Source: Gloeocapsopsis crepidinum LEGE 06123 (GTDB taxonomy: Bacteria; Cyanobacteriota; Cyanobacteriia; Cyanobacteriales; Chroococcidiopsidaceae). Taken from it: 64,000 nt of DNA. The notes below the pieces were generated by a model that saw only the letters and a list, made by a program, of their open reading frames with translations, did no database searches and had not been told where the DNA came from. The position numbers and the translations under genes were made by a program. This document shows positions 27,921 through 36,436 of the stretch, one piece after another. The stretch covers positions 62,001 to 126,000 of the forward strand of contig NZ_JADEWN010000005.1 of assembly GCF_015207655.1 (NCBI RefSeq). The letters run 5' to 3'. How positions within the stretch are numbered: position 1 is the first letter of the stretch; each line of letters begins with the position of its first letter.

Positions 27921-29201
27921 CTATTTGTCGCGCGCATTCCAGTAAGATGTTGCTTCTGTGCTTTTAAATCGTAGTAACTGCGTGCTACCCAAATTTAACG
28001 ATACCGCTGGGATCGCAGGGTTAATTTCTAAAGCGGCGATCGCTTGATGTCCGATCGCTTGTGCTAAAAGTGGCGGTACCGCATTACCAACTTGACGAAA
28101 ACCATGCCACTTGGTTTGATGAAAGCGAAACCAATCAGGAAAAGAGTGCAACCGCGCGGCTTCTCGCACTGAAATTACCCGCGATCGCGTTGGATGAATT
28201 GGACGCGGAGAAGTATAACTACCGCGTTCTACACCTGTACCCGCGCGTAAAGTGTGGCTTAATCCACTGAGATCTAAACGGCGTAAATGGCTAATAGGAT
28301 CGCGTTGATTTGGTAACATAGCAGCAAACCTGGCAATACTATTTGTGGTATGCTGCGTCCGCATCGAACTTGTTAATAACTGCGGATTCCAAGAGCGAGG
28401 ATAAGAAAAATCGCTTAGTGATTCACTGCGCAGTAACTTAGCGTAATCGCTAGCTTTTTGTTGCAATTGCAGCAGTTGGCGATCGCTTAACAAAACTTCA
28501 TCAGTAAACAACAATTCAGGAAATTCTTCGAGATCAGGAAGATCCGCGATCGCATCTTTGACGGTGATAAATGTTTGGTGTGGTTGGGGTATTACGGGTG
28601 TCACGTGATGTTGAGAACCAAAAAAAAACAGCCGTCGTCGGCGTTGTGGAACACCAAAATCTGCAGCATTGAGAATTTGTACTTGAACTTGGTATCCAGC
28701 TTGTTCAAACTGCGTTTTGAGTTGAGTACACCAAGATTTATATTGCCCAATCGCCATTCCTGGAACATTCTCCATCACAAAATAGCTAGGGCTTAATTCT
28801 GTCACCAAGCGATAAAAGTGAAAAACAAGATTGTTGCGTTCATCATCAAGCGATCGCTTACCCATAATTGAGAAACCTTGACAGGGCGGACCACCAAAGA
28901 GTAAATCAATTCGCCCATCCCAACTAGAAATTGCTTGCGGGTAATGCGATCGATACGCACAAGTTGCAGCCTCTCTAATGACATCGCCACTGATCTGACT
29001 AATATCTGCGACAACAACCCGCGTCAGCGGAAAATTGAATGAGTAAGTACAAGCATGAATTGGATCGTGTTCCACCGCCACTAACACATCAAACCCAGCT
29101 TGTTCAATCCCTAAAGAAAAGCCTCCAGCACCTGCAAACAAATCTACTGCAACCGGACGGGCTTTCGTGGCGAGTAATTGTTGATTGCTGGCTCGAACCA
29201 T
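27921..29201 (-). CDS. DNA cytosine-5 methyltransferase (orphan)
   Basis: A 426-residue C5-methyltransferase. Motif I is AVDLFAGAGGFSLGIEQAGF, motif IV is GGPPCQGFS with the catalytic Cys, motif VI is VMENVPG, motif VIII is PQRRRRLFFFG, and motif X is RQVGNAVPPLLAQAIG. The target-recognition region lies between VIII and X. No restriction endonuclease, Vsr or specificity gene is adjacent, so it looks solitary. The N-terminal VEHDPIHACTYSFNFP resembles, from memory, the cyanobacterial CGATCG methyltransferase group (M.Ssp6803I-like); CGATCG is the core of HIP1. Specificity is inference. Confidence 0.92.
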   Translation of the reverse strand: MVRASNQQLLATKARPVAVDLFAGAGGFSLGIEQAGFDVLVAVEHDPIHACTYSFNFPLTRVVVADISQISGDVIREAATCAYRSHYPQAISSWDGRIDLLFGGPPCQGFSIMGKRSLDDERNNLVFHFYRLVTELSPSYFVMENVPGMAIGQYKSWCTQLKTQFEQAGYQVQVQILNAADFGVPQRRRRLFFFGSQHHVTPVIPQPHQTFITVKDAIADLPDLEEFPELLFTDEVLLSDRQLLQLQQKASDYAKLLRSESLSDFSYPRSWNPQLLTSSMRTQHTTNSIARFAAMLPNQRDPISHLRRLDLSGLSHTLRAGTGVERGSYTSPRPIHPTRSRVISVREAARLHSFPDWFRFHQTKWHGFRQVGNAVPPLLAQAIGHQAIAALEINPAIPAVSLNLGSTQLLRFKSTEATSYWNARDK

Positions 29202-29246
29202 TGGTAATTAGGGATAGTATGTTTACTCAATAGCTGTGACCCACCT

Positions 29247-30422
29247 TCATCTCGGTAACATCTGGAGAATTTCTTGTGCAGCGCGATCGCAGACTCCTAC
29301 TTCGCCTACAGCGCGACGCATTTGTTGATAGTCTGCCAAAATTTGTTGACGACGGCTAGGGTCAAGCAACAAATCTAAAGCATTTTGGACAATATTTTCA
29401 GGTGTTGCTTGCTCTTGCGGCAATTCTGGCACAATTGATTTCATTTCCACCAAATTTGGCGGCGACATAAATGGAATTGAAAACTTGAGGATATGCCGTG
29501 CAATCCAAGCTGTAATTGGACTCACGCGATAAATGACAACCTGCGGTACATTCAACAGTGCAATTTCCAAGTTAACTGTTCCCGATTTAGTAATTGCTAA
29601 GTCTGCTGCTGCCAATATTTCTAAGGTTTGACTCGATCGTAATGTAGCTTGTAAGCCGTAACGCGTAATTGCTTGTTCAATTGGTCGGCGATAAATTTCT
29701 AATGATAAAGGAATCCAGAAATGCACTTGCGGCAATTTTTCTTGCAGCGTTTTTGCTGCTTGCAACATCACAGGTAGAAGATATTTAATTTCCTGGCGGC
29801 GCGAAGCAGGTAAGAGGGCAATTGCGGTTTGTTCTGGAGGAATTCCTAGCGCTGCACGCGCTGCATCACGGCTAGGGGCAGTTTGCATTCGATCAACCAA
29901 AGGATGACCTACCCAAACAACTTTGCCACCATTTTGTTCAAAATACCGCGCTTCTTCAGGAAATATTGCTAAGACTTTATCCGTAATCTTGACAATCTGC
30001 TCGGTATTGCGCGAATTCATTGCCCAAACCCACACCTGTGGCGCGATGTAGTAGACAATTGGAACATTTGGTAGTTCGCGGTGAAGATAGCTACCGATAT
30101 TTAAATTAGGTTGCGCGTAGTCAATGAGCACAACTAAGTCAGGAGGATGTTGCTTAAGGTTAGCGATCGCGCGTTTTTGTAGTTGTAGCGTCGGTAAAAC
30201 AAACGGTAGTGACTCAAAAATTCCCACTGAACCGATGCTGCTAGTATCTCCGAGTACCGTTGCACCCGCCGCCGCCATTTTCTCGCCACCAAGCGCGACG
30301 ATATTTAGTTCCCAGCCTAAACGCGCAGCTTGACGCTTTAATGCTTCAATTAACAGAGCGCCCTGTAGATCTCCCGCAACTTCTCCTGTACTAATAAATA
30401 TCCGTCGCCCTTGACTTCTCAT
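29247..30422 (-). CDS. lpxB: lipid-A-disaccharide synthase
   Basis: A 391-residue GT19 glycosyltransferase that joins UDP-diacylglucosamine and lipid X. The start is MRSQGRRIFISTGEVAGDLQ; family motifs include DYAQPNLNIG, YYIAPQVWVWAMNS, WVGHPLVD, LLPASRRQEIKYLLP, and AITKSGTVNLEIALLNVPQV. Last gene of the bamA-lpxC-fabZ-lpxA-lpxB series; it overlaps lpxA by 4 bp (30419-30422), implying translational coupling. Confidence 0.95.
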   Translation of the reverse strand: MRSQGRRIFISTGEVAGDLQGALLIEALKRQAARLGWELNIVALGGEKMAAAGATVLGDTSSIGSVGIFESLPFVLPTLQLQKRAIANLKQHPPDLVVLIDYAQPNLNIGSYLHRELPNVPIVYYIAPQVWVWAMNSRNTEQIVKITDKVLAIFPEEARYFEQNGGKVVWVGHPLVDRMQTAPSRDAARAALGIPPEQTAIALLPASRRQEIKYLLPVMLQAAKTLQEKLPQVHFWIPLSLEIYRRPIEQAITRYGLQATLRSSQTLEILAAADLAITKSGTVNLEIALLNVPQVVIYRVSPITAWIARHILKFSIPFMSPPNLVEMKSIVPELPQEQATPENIVQNALDLLLDPSRRQQILADYQQMRRAVGEVGVCDRAAQEILQMLPR

Positions 30423-31246
30423 TCATCACTCCTTGTGTCAAGAGTGCGCCCTGGAATTAGTCCTCGACGTCCTGGCATTTGCGAAAGTTGCAAAAACTGA
30501 CGTAGGTGTTGGAGGTGTTCGCTGTCTTGTAGTAAGTCTAATTTTTCTAAAGCTTGATTGAGTGTCAAGCCAGAGCGATATAAGGTGCGGAAAGCTTTCT
30601 TAAACGTTTGAAAAACTTTTCCGTCATCGAGTTCGACAATACCAGTACGCTTTAGCCCGATCAGATTTAGCGATCGCACTCTTGCGGGACTACCTTCAAC
30701 TAACATATAAGGCGGGACATCGCGGTCAATACGGCTCATACCGCCCACCATTGCCAGCCTACCGATATGAACGAATTGATGAATTCCCAGAACTCCACCA
30801 ATTGTGGCGCGTGATTCAATATTGACGTGACCCGCCATCGCGACTGCATTTGCAATCACCACCGAGTCTCCAATCACACAATTGTGTGCCACATGAACAT
30901 AAGCCATGAGTAGATTATTATTGCCAATAATTGTGGCTTCGCCTGCACCTGTGGCGCGGTTAATTGTCACATACTCGCGGATGCGGTTGTTGTCACCGAT
31001 CTTGACATGTGAAACCGCACCTTTGTACTTGAGATCCTGCGGTTCTAAGCCAATCGCAGCCCCTGGAAAAATATGATTGCCTACGCCAATCTCAGTCGGG
31101 CCATCTAAGACTACATGCGCGCCGATGACCGTTTCTGAACCAACTTTAACGTGCTCGCCAATGACCGCGTAGGGACCAACTTGCACCGAAGGGTGCAGAT
31201 CTGCACCAGAATGAATTACAGCAGTGGGATGAATCAGTGTTTTCAA
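30419..31246 (-). CDS. lpxA: acyl-ACP-UDP-N-acetylglucosamine O-acyltransferase
   Basis: A 275-residue left-handed beta-helix acyltransferase for the first step of lipid A synthesis. It starts MKTLIHPTAVIHSGADLHPS and shows continuous hexapeptide repeats to about residue 190 with the catalytic-His motif AYVHVAHNCVIGD, then GGVLGIHQFVHIGR and a helical C-terminus (GLKRTGI...). lpxB overlaps its 3' end. Full length. Confidence 0.95.
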   Translation of the reverse strand: MKTLIHPTAVIHSGADLHPSVQVGPYAVIGEHVKVGSETVIGAHVVLDGPTEIGVGNHIFPGAAIGLEPQDLKYKGAVSHVKIGDNNRIREYVTINRATGAGEATIIGNNNLLMAYVHVAHNCVIGDSVVIANAVAMAGHVNIESRATIGGVLGIHQFVHIGRLAMVGGMSRIDRDVPPYMLVEGSPARVRSLNLIGLKRTGIVELDDGKVFQTFKKAFRTLYRSGLTLNQALEKLDLLQDSEHLQHLRQFLQLSQMPGRRGLIPGRTLDTRSDE

Positions 31247-31333
31247 GAGTGCGTCTCCGAAAGAAACTAGGGTTCAGGGGTTAGGGGCTAGGGATATCAA
31301 TAAGTAGCCACTACCTTTTTCCGCTAGCCTCCT

Positions 31334-31858
31334 TTAATCCACCAAGGAAAACATCAATTCGCCTTCAGCAGCCAGTTGACCGTCTACTTCAGCACGAGCT
31401 TGCATCTTACCGAAACGACGCCGCTTGACATACAACAGTTCCGCGCTCATGACGAGCTGATCGCCAGGAACAACTTGACGGCGGAATCGCACTTTGTCAA
31501 TTCCAGCAAACATAAACAAGCCACCTGCGACTTCGGGTAGTTGCGTCAGCACAACGCCACCAACTTGTGCCATTGCTTCGACAATCAGAACGCCTGGCAT
31601 AATTGGTCGTCCTGGAAAGTGCCCCTGAAAATGAGGTTCATTGAAGGTAACATTTTTAATGCCAACTGCGCGTTCTCCAGGAACATACTCAATAATGCGA
31701 TCGACGAGTGCAAAGGGATAGCGGTGCGGCAACAACTTTTGGATATCTTCTAGCGTAAAAATTGTTTTGCCTGTGACTGCAGCACCATTAGGAGATTGAT
31801 GCTTACCAGAAACGGATGTAGGGGATTCGGGTGAGTTAACGGGAGTGAGAGTGGACAT
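31334..31858 (-). CDS. fabZ: 3-hydroxyacyl-ACP dehydratase FabZ
   Basis: A 174-residue hot-dog-fold dehydratase of type II fatty acid synthesis. The domain begins at about residue 35 ([22 protein letters not shown]), with the active-site His in [23 protein letters not shown]. The N-terminal 30 residues (Ser/Thr/Pro-rich) are an extension relative to typical FabZ. It lies between lpxC and lpxA, matching the common Gram-negative layout that balances lipid A and fatty acid supply. Confidence 0.94.
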   Translation of the reverse strand: MSTLTPVNSPESPTSVSGKHQSPNGAAVTGKTIFTLEDIQKLLPHRYPFALVDRIIEYVPGERAVGIKNVTFNEPHFQGHFPGRPIMPGVLIVEAMAQVGGVVLTQLPEVAGGLFMFAGIDKVRFRRQVVPGDQLVMSAELLYVKRRRFGKMQARAEVDGQLAAEGELMFSLVD

Positions 31859-31885
31859 GAGGTTCTTGAGTTAGAAGTTGGGATT

Positions 31886-32794
31886 TCAGTGTGAATCTAA
31901 AATCCTTTGGGCAAGTTGAATGTGCAGGTTGTGGCTTGCTTTGTAAGCAAAGAAATGAGCTAGCGGTAAATTGCCCAACAAGCTCAAATCTCCCACTAAG
32001 TCTAAGATTTTATGACGCACTGGTTCATTTGCAAATCTTAAAGGTGGATTAATCCAACCTTCTTGACTACAAACGAGTGCATTATCTAGACTGCCTCCCT
32101 TAATTAAACCTTGCTGCTGCAAAAAATCAATCTGATGGGCTAACCCAAAAGTGCGTGCAGGGGCAATTTCTGTGGCAAAGGTAGAAGCTGGTGTCGCAGC
32201 AGCAATCGCCTTTCCTGGCGACCAACTGTACCATTGATTACCAATTGCCGGTAATTCAAAATCAATTCCATAAGTAAAACGTGTTTCTGACGCTGGTAAT
32301 GCTGCAACAAAAGCACCATCATGATACACCCAGATTGGTTCAGAAATTGCTGGAGGAGTAAGACGGGGTTCGGCTTGAGAGACTACACCAACCTGCGCGA
32401 TCGCATCTACCCATAATGCTGCTGAACCATCGAGTAATGGAACTTCTGCACCATCAATTTCAATGCGAACGTTGTCTACCCCCATACCAGTAAGCGCAGC
32501 CAAAAGATGCTCTACGGTGCGCACTGTCGCTTTCCCTAGACCTAATTGTGTCGAAAGCACAGTTTGATTGACAGAACTCACCTTTGCGGCAATCGCAGGT
32601 GACGCGGGCAAATCCACGCGGACGAAATAACGCCCAGAACCTACAGGTACCGGCAGCAGTCGCACTTGTGTCTTTTCACCACTGTGTAACCCTACTCCTG
32701 ATTGCTGAATCTCACCTGCTAAAGTGTGCTGTGCGATCGCCATTGAGGTATCAGATCTACTAGGTGTTACCTTACTAGTCGTTGGCTGCATCAT
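31886..32794 (-). CDS. lpxC: UDP-3-O-acyl-N-acetylglucosamine deacetylase
   Basis: A 302-residue zinc deacetylase catalysing the committed step of lipid A synthesis. The zinc ligands are in [18 protein letters not shown] and [14 protein letters not shown], and the catalytic His is in [16 protein letters not shown]. The first 17 residues (to SDTS) may not be translated: [22 protein letters not shown], starting at 32743, matches the family N-terminus. It is 33 bp downstream of the bamA-like gene and 27 bp upstream of fabZ, consistent with one transcript. Confidence 0.94.
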   Translation of the reverse strand: MMQPTTSKVTPSRSDTSMAIAQHTLAGEIQQSGVGLHSGEKTQVRLLPVPVGSGRYFVRVDLPASPAIAAKVSSVNQTVLSTQLGLGKATVRTVEHLLAALTGMGVDNVRIEIDGAEVPLLDGSAALWVDAIAQVGVVSQAEPRLTPPAISEPIWVYHDGAFVAALPASETRFTYGIDFELPAIGNQWYSWSPGKAIAAATPASTFATEIAPARTFGLAHQIDFLQQQGLIKGGSLDNALVCSQEGWINPPLRFANEPVRHKILDLVGDLSLLGNLPLAHFFAYKASHNLHIQLAQRILDSH

Positions 32795-32827
32795 TATCCT
32801 TCCCTTTTTTCCTACCCTAGCCCCTGA

Positions 32828-35260
32828 TTAAAATCTCTCTCCAATTCCAAAGTGTAGACGATTGTCACCCTCGCTATTGATACCATAATCAATTCGCAGT
32901 GGTCCTAACGGGGACTGAACGCGCAAACCAACACCATAGCCAAAACCACTACCAGGTTTATCGAGTTGTCCGGCGGGGTTTCCAGGTACATTTTCTCCTG
33001 TGCCTAAATCAGTTGCAACGTCCAAAAATAACGCGCCTCCTACTACTGAAAAGATCGGAAAACGATACTCTGCTGTGGCTTGCAAGAAACTGCGACCACT
33101 TCCCAAATCACCTTCATTAAAGCCTCGCACAGAGCTAACACCTCCCAAAGAAAAAGCTTCATAAGGCGGTAGATCGCCAAGGACAGTTCCCGCTTGCACG
33201 TTAAATGCTAGGGTTTCTGCTCCTTCAGCAAAGTTAGTAAAGTCTACTGGCAAGTATTGACTATAGCTCCCTCGCAGTCGATTGAGGAAGATATTTCCTG
33301 AACCCAGGGGGACAGATTGCTCAACACCAAGTCGCAGTAGCGAACCATTTGTTGGTCGCAGTGCGTTATCACGGCGATCGCGGACTAATCCAAGTTGTAA
33401 TGTCAATAAATCATCAATTCCCGTACCAGAGAAGCTGAGATCAGTTGGTTCGCCATCTGCTCCTACCTGTCCTTGTGGTCTTAAGTCACCATCTGAATCG
33501 CGAATCGAAATTCTTTGATATTCCAAACCTGCTGATGCTGTCCACTCAGATCTTTCTAGCGGATTTCGTGACAAAGGACGTGTAAATGTTACGCCACCAC
33601 CGAGGCGTAATACTCGCGGGCGATCGCCTAAAAGCTCGCCCGCACTGTCAAGAACTTCAAACTGCTCGTCACTGCTATCAAAAATCAAGGAAATTGAACG
33701 GCGCCGGAAGGCATTGACAGTATAGGAAGTACGGAAGGGATCTCCGGCAATCCAAGGATCGGTAAAGCGGACATCAAACAATACTTCCCGTTGTCCTACT
33801 TGTAGTTCTGCTCCGACTTTTTGGTTGTTGCCACCCAAGTTTTGTTCTTGGTAGCTTAATGTACCGAATAATCCACTAGCAGAACTAATACCTGCACCAG
33901 CCGCAACCGAACCACTATTACGTTCATCGACATTGACAACAACAACAACTTGTCGCGGATCTTGACCAGGGTTTAAGGAAACGTTGACATCTTCAAATAA
34001 ACCCAAACCAAAAACGCGCTGCAAATCTTGTTGAACTACTGTGCGATTAAAGACTTGTCCTGGTTGTAGCGCTAGTTCGCGGGTAATGATGAAATCGCGC
34101 GTCCGCCCTTCAATTGGTCGTCCTTCATCGTCTGTCGCCTCGCCTTCGCTAATAAAGCGGACTTGAATATCTTCGACAACACCTTCTGCGACTTCTAAAG
34201 TCACGACTCCATCAGCAGAGACTTGCGGCGCTGCCACAACTTGTGCTAGGACAAAACCGTTCTCTTGATACCATTGGTTTAACTGCTGAATTCCTTCTTG
34301 TAGCTGTCGCAAGTTCAAAATTCTGCCATACTGCGGCTGAAAAATGTTGTTAACGACTTCAGCAGGTAATACTGAGGGAACATTGATACCTGGGTTTGCT
34401 TGTACTTGAACCGAGCGCAGAACTGGGTTAGGTTGCACAATAAATGTGACACGAACTCCTAATGGCGTGTCTGTCGGTTCGGCACGGACGTTCGAGAAGA
34501 AACCTGTGGCGAAGATAGCATTAATATCTTCTTGCAACTGCGTGCGTGTTGTTGTCCTGCCTGGAACTGTACGAATTGCTTGATAAACTTGATTTTCTAG
34601 TTGAGGATCTAATGCTCCTGTTTCTGCACCAACGACAACTTCAGAAACGAGAACTTGGGGCGCTGCATCTGGAGTTGCTTCTGGTTCTTCCTGTTGTGGA
34701 GTGATTGGTGGAGCTACCTCTGGTTGCACACCTTCAGGAAGTGGTGCTGGTTGGGGAGCGGTTTCGGGAGATGGAACACTTTCTTCTGTTGGTGGTGTAT
34801 CTAGCGGTGCTTCTGGAGTAATTGGCACTTGCAGTCGATTAGGTGTTTCTTGTCGTGGTACTCCTCCTGTACCTGGAGGCGGAGTCACTGGGACAGGTTG
34901 TTGTGGTGGAGTTGCGGGAACCCCTTGAATATTTGGTGACGGAAATACCGGCGATGGTTGTGGCTGTGGTGCAGGATTGGGCATTTGATCTGTTTGATTC
35001 GGTACCGGTGTTTGCCCTAGTAGCAATTTTGCCGAATCATGTCTTTGTAATGGTCCAGGCTTTGTTTCGACGACAACATCTGTGACTGGAACTTTTGTAT
35101 CTTGTGCCATTTGCGGTGGCTGGGATACTGATTTAACTTCAGAGGAGTCTACAGTTTGTCCTGTTGCTGGAACTGTTAAGCTTAACGGAGCAGCGATCGC
35201 TACAGTTGCTGCCCAAAACGAGGATATGCGCATTTTCTTCAACCTATTCAGCACTTCCAC
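32828..35260 (-). CDS. BamA/Omp85-family outer membrane assembly factor
   Basis: An 810-residue Omp85 protein. The signal peptide covers about residues 1-35. A Pro/Gln-rich linker runs to about residue 205. Three POTRA domains follow (about 208-455; SEVVVGAETGALDPQLENQVY, PNPVLRSVQVQANPGIN, FNRTVVQQDLQRVFGLGLFEDV), then the beta-barrel with the VRGFNEGDLGSGRSFLQATA segment (lid-loop VRGF) and the terminal RLHFGIGERF. The three POTRAs and Pro-rich extension fit the cyanobacterial/Toc75-related type. It inserts beta-barrels in the outer membrane. It heads the lpxC-fabZ-lpxA-lpxB run. Confidence 0.94.
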   Translation of the reverse strand: MEVLNRLKKMRISSFWAATVAIAAPLSLTVPATGQTVDSSEVKSVSQPPQMAQDTKVPVTDVVVETKPGPLQRHDSAKLLLGQTPVPNQTDQMPNPAPQPQPSPVFPSPNIQGVPATPPQQPVPVTPPPGTGGVPRQETPNRLQVPITPEAPLDTPPTEESVPSPETAPQPAPLPEGVQPEVAPPITPQQEEPEATPDAAPQVLVSEVVVGAETGALDPQLENQVYQAIRTVPGRTTTRTQLQEDINAIFATGFFSNVRAEPTDTPLGVRVTFIVQPNPVLRSVQVQANPGINVPSVLPAEVVNNIFQPQYGRILNLRQLQEGIQQLNQWYQENGFVLAQVVAAPQVSADGVVTLEVAEGVVEDIQVRFISEGEATDDEGRPIEGRTRDFIITRELALQPGQVFNRTVVQQDLQRVFGLGLFEDVNVSLNPGQDPRQVVVVVNVDERNSGSVAAGAGISSASGLFGTLSYQEQNLGGNNQKVGAELQVGQREVLFDVRFTDPWIAGDPFRTSYTVNAFRRRSISLIFDSSDEQFEVLDSAGELLGDRPRVLRLGGGVTFTRPLSRNPLERSEWTASAGLEYQRISIRDSDGDLRPQGQVGADGEPTDLSFSGTGIDDLLTLQLGLVRDRRDNALRPTNGSLLRLGVEQSVPLGSGNIFLNRLRGSYSQYLPVDFTNFAEGAETLAFNVQAGTVLGDLPPYEAFSLGGVSSVRGFNEGDLGSGRSFLQATAEYRFPIFSVVGGALFLDVATDLGTGENVPGNPAGQLDKPGSGFGYGVGLRVQSPLGPLRIDYGINSEGDNRLHFGIGERF

Positions 35261-35284
35261 ACACCATGTCTATTTGTAACAGGG

Positions 35285-35409
35285 ATTAGTGATTTAGTTT
35301 CGAGTTTTGAGTTTTGAATTAGAAGTGATTAGTGGCTAGTGTTGAATTTTGAATTGTGAATCAAACAATTCTTTTGACTTTATTAAACTCAACACTCAAC
35401 ACTCTCGAC
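35285..35409. repeat. dispersed spacer repeat
   Basis: The spacer downstream of purC is composed of 'cgagttttgagttttgaat', 'agtgattagtggctagtg', and inverted 'aaactcaacactcaacact' units. It is the same family as 2103-2274 and 41278-41360. No gene. Confidence 0.7.
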
Positions 35410-36177
35410 TCACAACTCTCCCTTCTCCTGACCTCTGACTTCTAAACCTTGAATTCTCATTTGAATCCGTTCTAAAACTTGCTGGTAAGCATTTTCTACA
35501 TTTCCTAAGTCGCGGCGGAAGCGGTCTTTATCCATGACGCGGTTGTTAGGATCGGTTTCTGAGGAGTTCCAAAGACGGCAGGTATCAGGGCTAATTTCGT
35601 CAGCTAATCGGATTGTGCCTTGGGTGTCCAAGCCAAACTCTAGCTTGAAGTCTACCAAGGTTATGCCACAGCTTTGAAAAAACTCTGAAAGATGATGATT
35701 AATTTCCAATGCTTGCTGCTGTAGTTGGTCTAGCTGTTCGGGAGTTGCTAGTTCCATCAGTAACAAGCGATCGCGGGTTAACAACGGATCTCCCAATTGA
35801 TCATTTTTATAATAAAACTCCACTAACGGCTGTTTGAGAACAGTGCCTAAGGGCAATCCTGTTTGTTGACAGAGACTACCAGCAGCAATGTTCCTGACAA
35901 CAACTTCTAAAGGAAAAATTTGAACTCGCATCACTCGCATTTGATTCGGTGCAGGACAATCAATGAAATGAGTACGAATGCCACGCTCTTCTAAGTACTG
36001 AAACAATAATTGAGAGATTTTGCAGTTGATTTCGCCTTTCCCAACAATTCTGCCACGCTTTTGAGCATTAAAAGCTGTAGCATCATCTTTAAAATGTGCC
36101 AGTAAAATTTCTGGCTCATCAGTGATGTAAATGATTTTCGCTTTGCCTTCGTAGAGCAAATTTTTTCCGACAGACAT
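35410..36177 (-). CDS. purC: phosphoribosylaminoimidazole-succinocarboxamide synthase
   Basis: A 255-residue SAICAR synthetase of purine synthesis. The start is the ATG at 36177 (MSVGKNLLYEGKAKIIY), two codons after a TTG. Motifs: LYEGKAK nucleotide loop, DDATAFNAQKRG, GIRTHFIDC, VVVRNIAAGSL, and DEISPDTCRLW. Full length, with a short charged C-terminal tail. It is upstream of the bamA-like gene on the same strand, separated by the repeat spacer. Confidence 0.95.
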   Translation of the reverse strand: MSVGKNLLYEGKAKIIYITDEPEILLAHFKDDATAFNAQKRGRIVGKGEINCKISQLLFQYLEERGIRTHFIDCPAPNQMRVMRVQIFPLEVVVRNIAAGSLCQQTGLPLGTVLKQPLVEFYYKNDQLGDPLLTRDRLLLMELATPEQLDQLQQQALEINHHLSEFFQSCGITLVDFKLEFGLDTQGTIRLADEISPDTCRLWNSSETDPNNRVMDKDRFRRDLGNVENAYQQVLERIQMRIQGLEVRGQEKGEL

Positions 36178-36264
36178 TAGCAATTATAGGGCTACTAGCA
36201 AGCCTAAACGGGCTTCATCATTGTATCGCTCTAGGTAGACAACAGCTGCTTTAAGACAAAAAGG

Positions 36265-36400
36265 AGTGAAGTGAGTGATGAGTGGCTAGTGGCTAGTTGT
36301 GAATTTTGTTGAGTTCTAAAGAGTTTTGGTTTTGAATTGTTCGCGAACAAAGATACCGGAGGCATTAGCATTTACTCGACACTTCACGACTTTTAGTCTC
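36265..36400. repeat. dispersed spacer repeat
   Basis: Contains 'gatgagtggctagtggctag', 'gttgagttctaaagagtttt', and a 'gttcgcgaacaaagataccg' block with CCGGAGGCATT at 36356-36366. The CCGGAGGCATT block recurs at 48131-48141 and inverted at 2206-2216. No gene is seen between purC and the GGDEF/EAL gene. Confidence 0.7.
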
Positions 36401-36436
36401 CCTATGTACCTCTGCTTCTCTAACTTCCTGACCCCT

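Noticed and set aside
27921-29201. A restriction-modification system
   Set aside because: Only the methyltransferase is present; flanking genes are a signalling protein and lpxB, with no endonuclease.
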